Below, in pieces: positions 34,100 to 40,797 of a stretch of DNA of 40,797 bases. Each line of letters begins with the position of its first letter. The first letter of the stretch is position 1. A program made the translations under genes and the position numbers. Source of the stretch: an uncultured Bacteroidales bacterium (GTDB taxonomy: Bacteria; Bacteroidota; Bacteroidia; Bacteroidales; Paludibacteraceae); contig CAIWCC010000228.1 of assembly GCA_903911085.1 (NCBI GenBank), positions 1-40,797 on the forward strand, given 5' to 3'. A model generated the notes under the pieces. The model was not told the DNA's origin and ran no database searches. It saw only the letters and a program-made list of their open reading frames with translations.

Positions 34100-35281
34100 T
34101 TATTGTTTTGATATCTCAATTTCTTTTCCACTTAAAGCAGCCGATAAGTAAGCATGATACACCACCGATATTACATCAGCTGCCAGTTTGCTATCACTTT
34201 GAATCTCACTATTATTAACTATTGAGTCGTAAAAAGAATCCATTTCATGCTGATAACCGTTGAACCAACCTTCATCGGGAGAAATGGATGACCAACCTTC
34301 TTTTGTATCGGTTTTTTCAACCACATATACATCTTTCAAAATTTCATTTACAGGATTAAAAATTTGCATTGCATTATTGGGAGCAATATTGCAAATTGTA
34401 CGGTGGTTATTGGCGTGCACTTCAAGGTAATTTTTTACGCCTCCCTGAAGTAATTCACTTGCCACTATGTCGGCAAAAGTGCCATCTTCAAAAACCAAAT
34501 GAATATTTGCATAATCCTCCACATCATTATAACTATCTCGTAAAAGTCCTTTATTGTCATAACTTGCCATGCCGGTGATATTGTGCGTGCGTGCCGATAC
34601 GGCAAGAGGACGAATGGGAGCACCGTTTTTAGTTCTTCCTTCAACTTGTTTAAGATATATGGCAGCTGCAAGTGGATGACAACCTTTGCCCATTAACGAT
34701 CCACCACCAGATAAATACCATTTTCCATAATCGGGTGAATGAGACCCAGAATGTGATTGCTGACCTTGAATCCATAAAATTTGAGCGCCAGTTTTTTCAA
34801 TCACTTCACGTTCTTTTTGAACTGCTGGAGAATAAATCCAGTTCTCGGCATAAAGAATTTTGCCTAAACTGTTGTTTTCGGCATTAAGCATACGGTTAAT
34901 ACTATCTAAAGCATATTTTAATCCATCTTCACGATTGAAATTTTTACCCGAAAAACTGTCTGAACCATTTCCAAAATATCCAGTAAAAGGTTTTTCGATT
35001 ATTACAAATTTATTGGCTTTCAATATTTCTACCGCCATGGGTTCATGTGTTGATGGAGGTGTGCACAGATGCAACACATCGCAATAATCAATCAGTGCAT
35101 CCAAACTTTCAAAAGCTTTTATACCACGTGGTTCGGTGAAATTATTCAAATTGATTTTGTTTTTTGAAAATGCACCAACTACTTCTATTTTAGCACTTAT
35201 AACTCGTCGTAATGCATCAAAATGAAACTTTGCAGCAAATCCCGATCCGATTATTCCAACTTTTATTATGTTATTATTCAT
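34100..35281 (-). CDS. Cytosolic Gfo/Idh/MocA oxidoreductase C
   Basis: A 393-residue oxidoreductase without signal peptide. Rossmann motif VGIIGSGFAAKFHFDALR, EKP motif VIIEKPFTGYFGNG, and SGGGSLMGKGCHPLAAAIYL in the substrate domain. It is the first gene of the minus-strand operon, 107 bp before oxidoreductase B. A cytosolic third enzyme suggests the last redox step occurs inside the cell after uptake. An upstream -7 box is at 35346-35353. Confidence 0.88.
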   Translation of the reverse strand: MNNNIIKVGIIGSGFAAKFHFDALRRVISAKIEVVGAFSKNKINLNNFTEPRGIKAFESLDALIDYCDVLHLCTPPSTHEPMAVEILKANKFVIIEKPFTGYFGNGSDSFSGKNFNREDGLKYALDSINRMLNAENNSLGKILYAENWIYSPAVQKEREVIEKTGAQILWIQGQQSHSGSHSPDYGKWYLSGGGSLMGKGCHPLAAAIYLKQVEGRTKNGAPIRPLAVSARTHNITGMASYDNKGLLRDSYNDVEDYANIHLVFEDGTFADIVASELLQGGVKNYLEVHANNHRTICNIAPNNAMQIFNPVNEILKDVYVVEKTDTKEGWSSISPDEGWFNGYQHEMDSFYDSIVNNSEIQSDSKLAADVISVVYHAYLSAALSGKEIEISKQ

Positions 35282-35345
35282 GTTTGTTTTTAGCTTTTTG
35301 AGTGATATGTATTTGTGTGAATAATAGTTGATAGTATATTGCCTA

Positions 35346-35353
35346 CAAAAGTA
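35346..35353 (-). promoter_or_regulatory. Candidate -7 box of the Gfo/Idh–DUF1080 operon
   Basis: Minus-strand TACTTTTG, 65 bp upstream of the first ATG (35281), fits TAnnTTTG. No -33 TTTG at the right spacing. Confidence 0.45.
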
Positions 35354-35555
35354 TGAAAAAAATAATTAATTTGTAACCTATTTTTTTTATTGTTGTATGG
35401 GACTTAATGAACATTGTTGGTTCAAACGTTTGTAAAACTCGTTACAAGTTTCTTTGTACAGATATTATTTAATGTCTCCACTAAAGGATTTATGGTAAAA
35501 GGCTGAAAAGAAACTACAAAAGGTCAATTCATTCACTGGCTTTTATGTGTTTTAT

Positions 35556-35627
35556 GGGCTTTGAGGGATTCAAACCTGAATTTTTCGATTGTATCGGAAT
35601 TCTCTGAACCAGCCGAGCTAAAGTTCA
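35556..35627 (-). pseudogene. Degenerate tRNA-Val-like sequence
   Basis: About 72 nt aligned with the intact tRNA at 35709-35782. The T-arm side (GGGCTTTGAGGGATTCAAACC on the plus strand in part) and the D-arm side (CTCTGAACCAGCCGAGCTAAA) are kept, but the acceptor 5' strand no longer pairs and the anticodon arm is altered with mismatches. No intact cloverleaf can be drawn. 35282-35555 and 35628-35670 hold nothing else recognised. Confidence 0.6.
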
Positions 35628-35670
35628 GTTTTGAAAATTAAATCTTCGATTCATTCATTTTTAGAATAAA

Positions 35671-35702
35671 AAAAAGTCGAACAAATCAATGTTCGACTTT
35701 TT
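35671..35702 (-). terminator. Terminator downstream of tRNA-Val
   Basis: AAAAAGTCGAAC (35671-35682) and GTTCGACTTTTT (35691-35702) form a 12-bp stem with an 8-nt loop. On the minus strand it lies 6 nt past the tRNA end and is followed by a T-run. Confidence 0.85.
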
Positions 35703-35708
35703 ATCGGT

Positions 35709-35782
35709 GGGCGTTGAGGGATTCGAACCCCCGACCCTCTGCTTGTAAGGCAGATGCTCTGAACCAGCTGAGCTAAACGCCC
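35709..35782 (-). tRNA. tRNA-Val (anticodon TAC)
   Basis: On the minus strand a 74-nt cloverleaf: acceptor GGGCGTT/AACGCCC, D-arm GCTC/GAGC, anticodon stem TCTGC/GCAGA around loop CTTACAA with anticodon TAC (reads GUA/GUN valine codons), and T-loop TTCGAAT. CCA is not encoded. Confidence 0.95.
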
Positions 35783-35810
35783 GATAATTTATAGTGCTGT
35801 TTTTTTTTGT

Positions 35811-35838
35811 GGGCGTTGAGGGAAATGAACCTACACCC
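35811..35838 (-). pseudogene. tRNA-Val 3'-end remnant
   Basis: GGGCGTTGAGGGA at 35811-35823 exactly repeats the 3' end of the intact tRNA (35709-35721, plus-strand reading) and continues with a partly similar T-arm (AATGAACC against TTCGAACC). The rest of a tRNA is missing. Confidence 0.6.
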
Positions 35839-35841
35839 ATA

Positions 35842-36347
35842 TTCTTCTACTTATCAATACGTTGCAATTAATGTGATTTAAATTGGTACGAATTAGTCCC
35901 AAATTCTTACTGCTTGTTTTGACTGTCTTTGACTTCGCTTTGTCATGCAATTATTATGAGTACAAAAGTATACATTATTTTTGATATTACCAAATTATTA
36001 ATATACTTTTTTTATAAGGAAGATAATTTTGACTTATTTTTTTGATTGAATTAACTATTGTCATTTCTTTGCTGTGAAATTTTCTGTTGAGATTTAGTTT
36101 CTATTTATATTTTTTTTTTTTGATTCAACCTCACTAATTTTTAAAATTATTTCAATGTTAATTTGTGAGATGCTTTTAGAGAGAGCAAAACCACTGAATA
36201 TTATTAATGCGAATAAGGAGTTGAAAACTCCTTAATTCAATTGTTCTTAATGCAAGAGTTCCGTGAAAATTATTTATTATTATGCGGCAATAGTGCCGTA
36301 AAATAGTAGCTCTTTGACATTCTGGTTATTTTTGAGTACGTTTGCTT
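35842..36347. other. Non-coding, hairpin-rich gap
   Basis: No gene seen. Contains hairpins TAAGGAGTT-GAA-AACTCCTTA (36214-36234), CGGCAATAGTGCCG and GTTTGC...GCAAAC (about 36338-36358). The last ones lie at the 3' edge of the transposase remnant and may be part of its old insertion sequence. Confidence 0.4.
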
Positions 36348-36623
36348 TTATAGCAAACATTGTAATAAATTTTTACAACAGTAAGGTGTTGTGATTATGG
36401 TTTTAATTTCTCCTTTGACGGTTTCACGCCATGATTTGGGAATGTAGCTTGGGTCAAAGGCAATTGTTCTACGTTGTCCACAATACTGATTTATAAGTGC
36501 TGCATTAAAGTTAAAAGAATCAAAACTGCCTTCAAATTGCTGCCGATATCGCTGTTCACCATATTTTCCGTATCTACCGAGTTGCAAGAAATTAACAGGT
36601 GATTTAATACCCAAAAAATCCAA
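36348..36623 (-). pseudogene. Transposase remnant (IS4/IS1380-like DDE family)
   Basis: A 91-residue frame containing VNFLQLGRYGKYGEQRYRQQ and FNAALINQYCGQRRTIAFDP followed by SYIPKSW. This matches the start of the catalytic domain of Bacteroidota DDE transposases, where the DPSYI aspartate is the first catalytic residue and is followed by SGKxTxGxGxFWSG. Here the similarity stops after PKS and an unrelated tail follows. The N-terminal region is also missing (a stop lies upstream in frame). So it is a decayed internal piece of an insertion sequence. Confidence 0.65.
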
Positions 36624-36920
36624 AGAACTTCTTTTACGAGGTTTCTACGCTATTTATTCAGTGCGTTGGTCCAAAATTTTTAAACACATCTCACATAAAG
36701 AGGAATAAGATTTATGAGTTTGGAAATCCTTAATTTATAAGATTTGAATTGCCTAAAAAGTTTTTGATTACCATCGACTTATACGGCTTAGATCATGTTA
36801 ATACATTTATATTCATATTGTTGACTTAAGTTTTGACGTGCATTTTAATCGATAGATGAAGAAAATATCTACGATATTAACTTTTTTTTTATGGTTGTTT
36901 TTTTTTAATTTTCTCAAATA

Positions 36921-36956
36921 AATCAGTTTATCGCAAAACATAATCAGTTTATCGCA
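36921..36956. repeat. Two direct repeats AATCAGTTTATCGCA
   Basis: Copies at 36921-36935 and 36942-36956, spaced 21 bp start to start, that is two helical turns, directly upstream of the -7 box of the next gene. The spacing and location fit a pair of regulator-binding sites. The remaining 36624-36920 holds nothing recognised. Confidence 0.5.
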
Positions 36957-36978
36957 CCTTATTGAAATATAAATGTTC

Positions 36979-36986
36979 TAATTTTG
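36979..36986 (+). promoter_or_regulatory. Candidate -7 box of the GLUG/T9SS gene
   Basis: TAATTTTG fits TAnnTTTG, 42 bp before the ATG at 37028 and 23 bp after the direct repeats. Confidence 0.5.
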
Positions 36987-37027
36987 TGAAATAATTAAAA
37001 TCAAAAATAACGTTTAAATTCTATTTT

Positions 37028-38575
37028 ATGAAAACAAAAATTTTACTTTTTGCTATATTTATTATAGCAAGTATTTCAATGAGCCAAGCTCAAATTGCTG
37101 GAATTGCAAATGGTGATGGAACAGCTGCTAATCCTTATCAGATTGGAACTCCGAGTGAACTTGTAGCTTTTAAAACAGCTGTTAGTACAGCATTAGGTGT
37201 AGGTCCAGCAGCGGCATATTATGTGCTTACTGCAAATATCGACATGACCAATGAAACTAATTTTTATGGTATTGGTTTTTATACAAATACATTTACAGGT
37301 AAATTTGATGGCAAAGGATATAAGGTTTCAGGTTTAAATGTTGGGAGTGCTGGTAGCCCTTTTGATAATGGCAACGCTTTTAATACAGGTTTTTTTGGTG
37401 GTATAACTGGAGCAACTATCAAAAACTTATGGGTTGATGTTAATTATCACATCTCTTCCACATCTTCAAGTAGCACTAATGGTACGCTTTGTGGTGGTTT
37501 AGTGGGAACTATTTATGGTGTTGCAGGTTCAGTCTCAATTATTGATAATTGTAAGGTTACGGGTAGTATATCTTCCGAAACTACAGCTACATCAACTGTA
37601 GCTGGTCGTGCAACAGCTGGTGGTTTAGTTGGTGCTGCAAATGGTGCAAGTTCAAACATTTATATTCTCAATTCATCTGTAAATGCAACAATCTCAGCTA
37701 AAAACAGCTTTGCTACAGGAGGACCAGCTATGTGTGCCGGAATTGTGGGTCAAGTGTGGCAATCTGCAGGCATGATACTTAAGATTGTAAACTGCTCTGC
37801 AGCGGGTTCAGTAAGTGCTAAATCAGCATCAACCACCTCTTATGCAGCGGGAATAGCAACATTTAATTACGCACCAGCACCAACCGCTGAAATTTACAAC
37901 TGCCTAGCTACCAATACTATTACAAGTACAGGTTCTATTGCTACTGGTTACATTGGAGCCACTGCCTCAGGAATAGCACAACTACCAAATACAAATTGTA
38001 TATTAAAAAACTGTATTGCATTAAACCCAAAAATTTCCAGCATAAACAATGCAGTTGGTAGCACAGCTGTTTCAGCAGTAAATCGTATATGGTCAGTAGG
38101 TACGATAACCACGGATTTCAATTATGCCAAATCAGACATGATAATTGAGAGCACTGTAAACGGCGTAGGTCCTACACCAATAGTAATTACGGAACTAACC
38201 AAAATTGCAACAGGCAAAGATGGTGCTGATTTAGGTGCCGATCCAATGGCAGAAGCTACAACTAAGTTGAATTCTTATGTAACTGCTAATCCAACTATAA
38301 ACTCCATTGCACTCAAAACATGGGTAGCTGGAGCATTAACAGAAGGAGTTACTGCCGTAAAACAACTTGAACTTAATCCAATTAACTACAGTATTACTAA
38401 CGGTAATTTGAAAATAAGTGGTATTGAAGGCTCAAAACAATTGAGTATCTATAATATCTCGGGTGCAGTTTGCAAACAACTTACTGTTAATGATTCTTAC
38501 AGTACTAAATTGGCTAAAGGTATATATATATTACAAGTTAATGGATATGCTCCAAGTAAATTGGTAGTGTACTAA
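37028..38575 (+). CDS. Secreted GLUG-motif protein with type IX secretion C-terminal domain
   Basis: A 515-residue protein. Signal peptide MKTKILLFAIFIIASISMSQA; then beta-helix-like repeats with GLUG motifs (GGLVGTIYGVAGS, GGLVGAANGASS, AGIVGQVWQSAG, each after NCxxxGSIS-type strands), typical of adhesin-like surface proteins. The last 75 residues form a T9SS type A sorting domain (LSIYNISGAVCKQL, LAKGIYILQVNGY, SKLVVY), which directs export across the outer membrane and anchoring. Many Thr/Ser/Ala residues. The gene stands alone, with possible regulation by the 21-bp-spaced repeats upstream and a terminator at 38610. Confidence 0.85.
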   Translation: MKTKILLFAIFIIASISMSQAQIAGIANGDGTAANPYQIGTPSELVAFKTAVSTALGVGPAAAYYVLTANIDMTNETNFYGIGFYTNTFTGKFDGKGYKVSGLNVGSAGSPFDNGNAFNTGFFGGITGATIKNLWVDVNYHISSTSSSSTNGTLCGGLVGTIYGVAGSVSIIDNCKVTGSISSETTATSTVAGRATAGGLVGAANGASSNIYILNSSVNATISAKNSFATGGPAMCAGIVGQVWQSAGMILKIVNCSAAGSVSAKSASTTSYAAGIATFNYAPAPTAEIYNCLATNTITSTGSIATGYIGATASGIAQLPNTNCILKNCIALNPKISSINNAVGSTAVSAVNRIWSVGTITTDFNYAKSDMIIESTVNGVGPTPIVITELTKIATGKDGADLGADPMAEATTKLNSYVTANPTINSIALKTWVAGALTEGVTAVKQLELNPINYSITNGNLKISGIEGSKQLSIYNISGAVCKQLTVNDSYSTKLAKGIYILQVNGYAPSKLVVY

Positions 38576-38609
38576 AATAAAATGTTGTTGTTGTATTTTT
38601 AACTTCATG

Positions 38610-38645
38610 ACCCCCATGTCTGTCAGTCGGCAGATTTGGGGGTTT
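38610..38645 (+). terminator. Terminator of the GLUG/T9SS gene
   Basis: ACCCCCATGTCTG pairs with CAGATTTGGGGGT (about 11 of 13 pairs) with an 8-nt loop, followed by TTTATAATTTAATTT. Confidence 0.7.
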
Positions 38646-38718
38646 ATAATTTAATTTATGCCACAATGAAGATTTAATACCTTAATTTGCACTTTAAGAA
38701 TCAATTAATTTGTATAAA

Positions 38719-38862
38719 ATGAAAAGACTTTCTTTAGTATTTCTAACATTTATCGCTTGCTTCGTTTGCAATTTGCCACTTAATGCACAAGAATATCCAT
38801 TTTGCGATTATCAATTACCAATCGAAAAACGTGTGGCTGATTTAACCCATTTTGCAGCATAA
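38719..38862 (+). pseudogene. GH3-like gene, 5' end only, cut by an insertion sequence
   Basis: Encodes 47 residues: a signal peptide (MKRLSLVFLTFIACFVCN, then LPLNA) and EYPFCDYQLPIEKRVADLT, which matches the N-terminus of secreted family 3 glycoside hydrolases (YPFxDxxLPxEKRVxDLxSRMTLEEK). Directly after VADLT the reading changes to insertion-sequence DNA and stops at 38862. The rest of the hydrolase, if it survives, must be beyond the right end of the IS, outside the window. No promoter box clearly fits. Confidence 0.6.
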
Positions 38863-40797
38863 TTGCCAAAAAATGGTCAAATTAGGTCAATTTTACAGCG
38901 AAAACTGCTCATTTAAAATGATAAATAGTTGTAAATCAGTTTAGGTGTTTTTGAAATAGCATTGTAGTGCCCTGCATTAACATTATTTTTAGAAAAATGT
39001 TTGCGATCTTTGCACTATGTATTTCAAAGCCACATATCGTCACAACCCCAAAACAGACAAATCCGATTGGTATTTCCGTTTGGTTGAAAGCTATCGCAAT
39101 GTCCTTGACGAGGTGCGTCAGCGGACCGTTTTGAGTGTTGGATTCTTGAGCGATTTCAGTGGCGATCAAATTGACTTGATTGAAAAAGGTATTTGCAATC
39201 GGATAACAGGTCAACAAAGTTTGTTTGAAGATGCAGATGTGACAACTTTTGTTGAAGCGCTTTATCAGCGCATGATAAAGGAAAAGAAAGTCGATTTGGG
39301 TACATCTAATCCCAAGAAAGATATTGATACAGTTGATTTGAATACCCTAAAGAACAAGGATGTACGTGAAGTGGGTGCCGAATGGTTGTCCTTGCAAGCG
39401 GTTCGGGAATTAGGCATCGACTGTTATTTAAGCTCCCGTGGTTGGAGCGATGAAGATGTATCACTTGCTTTGAGCCACATTGTTTCACGCGCCGTGTACC
39501 CAGCATCGGAACTAAAAACGGTTCGTTTCATGGAAGACAATTCTTCAATTTGTGAACTCACGGGCTACGATATTGATAAATTGACCAAGGATAAATTGTA
39601 TGGAATGAGCAAAAAGTTGTTTGAGGAGAAACAAGGGCTTGAAAATTATTTGTCAAAGAAAACGAACGATTTGTTTGACCTTCAGGATGAAATTATTCTG
39701 TATGACCTGACCAACAGTTATTTCGAGGGCGAGAAACGCAGCAGCCAGTTGGCGCGTTACGGACGTAGTAAGGAAAAGCGGAGCGATTGCCCGTTGGTGG
39801 TGTTGGCATTGGTTGTCAATGTTGAAGGCTTTATCAAGCACTCTTCCATTTTTCAGGGAAATATGTCAGACAGCAAATCATTGTGCCAAATAATCGACCA
39901 TCTGCGTTTATCCACCTCCACAAGCAGCAAACGAGCTATCGTGGTAATAGATGCTGGAATTGCCACGGAAGATAACCTGGCACTCATACAGGCAAAAGGA
40001 TATGATTATGTTTGTGTGAGTCGAAGTACAAAAGCCGAAATCAAAAAGTCGGAAACAGGAAAGCCAGTTATTGTAAACGACCGAAAGAACAGGGAAATTA
40101 CATTGGAAAAAGTGTTGACTAATAATGATGCCGCCTATTATTTGAAAGTGACCAGTCCCGCGAAAGCAATGAAAGAAAGAGCAATGAAAACATTGTTTGA
40201 ACAGCGTTTTGAGGATGGATTGGAATGTATTAAAGCAAGTCTGACCAAAAAGTCAGGCGTGAAAACATACGAAAAAGTGTTGGAACGTATCGGACGCTTG
40301 AAACAGAAATACTCATCGGCACATAGCCGATATAAAATAGAGGTTGAAAAACAAGCAGTTCCAGTATCGGTAAACGGCAAAAATAAATCAGGCAAAACCA
40401 AGGAAATTTGCACAGCTTTGAAATGGGAGAAAAACACCAAATCGGATGCACAGAAACAGGAGGAATGTGGCGTCTATTTCCTGAGAACCTGCATAAAAGC
40501 AGATGAAGAAAAATTGCTCTGGACGGTCTATAATTGCATAAGAAATATTGAAAGTAGTTTCAAAACGCTGAAAACAGATCTGGATTTGCGCCCCATTTTT
40601 CACAAATCAGATGATGCAACTCAGGCGCATCTACATTTGGGATTATTAGCATATTGGGTGGTAAACACGGTTCGATACAAATTGCAGCAAAAAAATATAA
40701 AATCCGAATGGCGCGAAATAGTACGACAAATGAATACTCAAAAATGTGTAACAACTGTTGTCCAAAACACAAGGGACCAATGGATAAGTATCCGCAA
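38848..40797 (+). mobile_element. IS1634-family insertion sequence (left end and body)
   Basis: The left boundary is estimated near 38848 from the point where the GH3 reading is lost. The left end contains CCATTTTG...CAAAAAATGG, an imperfect inverted pair. It holds the transposase below. The right end and any target duplication are outside the window. Confidence 0.65.
39017..40797 (+). CDS. IS1634-family transposase (partial, runs off the window)
   Basis: An open frame of 593 codons from ATG 39017 to the window end without a stop. Features: MYFKATYRHNPKTDKSDWYF at the start; DDE residues D230 (LYDLTNSYFEG), D312 (VVIDAGIATEDNL) and E512 (YNCIRNIESSFKTLKTDLDL), followed by LRPIFHKSDDATQAHLHLG and LLAYWV, the typical IS1634-type C-terminal block. 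Family length is about 550-620, so only a few residues should be missing. The frame is intact, so the element may be active. A GATCTTTGCAC promoter-like sequence lies just upstream of the ATG. Confidence 0.9.
   Translation, partial: MYFKATYRHNPKTDKSDWYFRLVESYRNVLDEVRQRTVLSVGFLSDFSGDQIDLIEKGICNRITGQQSLFEDADVTTFVEALYQRMIKEKKVDLGTSNPKKDIDTVDLNTLKNKDVREVGAEWLSLQAVRELGIDCYLSSRGWSDEDVSLALSHIVSRAVYPASELKTVRFMEDNSSICELTGYDIDKLTKDKLYGMSKKLFEEKQGLENYLSKKTNDLFDLQDEIILYDLTNSYFEGEKRSSQLARYGRSKEKRSDCPLVVLALVVNVEGFIKHSSIFQGNMSDSKSLCQIIDHLRLSTSTSSKRAIVVIDAGIATEDNLALIQAKGYDYVCVSRSTKAEIKKSETGKPVIVNDRKNREITLEKVLTNNDAAYYLKVTSPAKAMKERAMKTLFEQRFEDGLECIKASLTKKSGVKTYEKVLERIGRLKQKYSSAHSRYKIEVEKQAVPVSVNGKNKSGKTKEICTALKWEKNTKSDAQKQEECGVYFLRTCIKADEEKLLWTVYNCIRNIESSFKTLKTDLDLRPIFHKSDDATQAHLHLGLLAYWVVNTVRYKLQQKNIKSEWREIVRQMNTQKCVTTVVQNTRDQWISIR

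Noticed and set aside
35556-35627. Second functional tRNA
   Set aside because: The acceptor stem does not pair and the anticodon arm is mismatched.

Overview
The window looks like chromosomal DNA of a Bacteroidota (Bacteroidales-like) bacterium. It is AT-rich. It carries -7 promoter boxes of the TAnnTTTG type ahead of several genes, a secreted GLUG-repeat protein with a type IX secretion tail, a DUF6261-like protein, a REP-associated tyrosine transposase (RAYT), an 82-residue membrane protein next to Tat-exported Gfo/Idh/MocA oxidoreductases, and double DUF1080 proteins. No replication origin, rRNA or CRISPR array was seen.

Region 1 (1-2833) is decayed, repeat-rich DNA. It holds small palindromes, one copy of a MITE-like element (577-825), an N-terminal scrap resembling the DNA polymerase beta clamp (dnaN), one DUF6261-like gene and a 42-bp tandem repeat. 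Region 2 (2834-10882) looks like a defence island of four genes. An HNH nuclease overlaps a fused methyltransferase/HIT protein. A 960-residue NACHT-type NTPase with a C-terminal TOPRIM-like domain follows, then a superfamily 1 helicase with a C-terminal PD-(D/E)xK nuclease. The NACHT-TOPRIM protein is the best candidate for something undescribed. Region 3 (10883-12502) is a REP array, the RAYT that presumably mobilises it (with REP palindromes inside its own reading frame), and a truncated RhuM gene.

Region 4 (12614-18720) is a small surface-polysaccharide locus: a FemAB/GNAT-like transferase, a NodB-like deacetylase enclosed by two nearly identical 295-bp direct repeats, a phosphoglycosyl transferase and a Wzi-like outer-membrane barrel. 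Region 5 (18755-28629) is mostly housekeeping: coaE, then thrS, an MscS channel, NAD synthetase, a DUF2721 membrane protein and a flavodiiron protein on the minus strand, then a LiaF-like and a membrane LytTR gene on the plus strand. A second MITE copy lies between coaE and thrS.

Region 6 (28794-35281, minus strand) is a tightly packed operon: three Gfo/Idh/MocA oxidoreductases (two Tat-exported), a small membrane protein, an ApbE-like flavin transferase and a secreted double-DUF1080 protein. This set fits sugar degradation through 3-keto intermediates. Region 7 (35556-40797) has a tRNA-Val(TAC) with two degenerate relatives, a transposase remnant, the GLUG/T9SS protein, and a GH3-like gene cut off after about 40 codons by an IS1634-family insertion sequence whose transposase runs off the window end.
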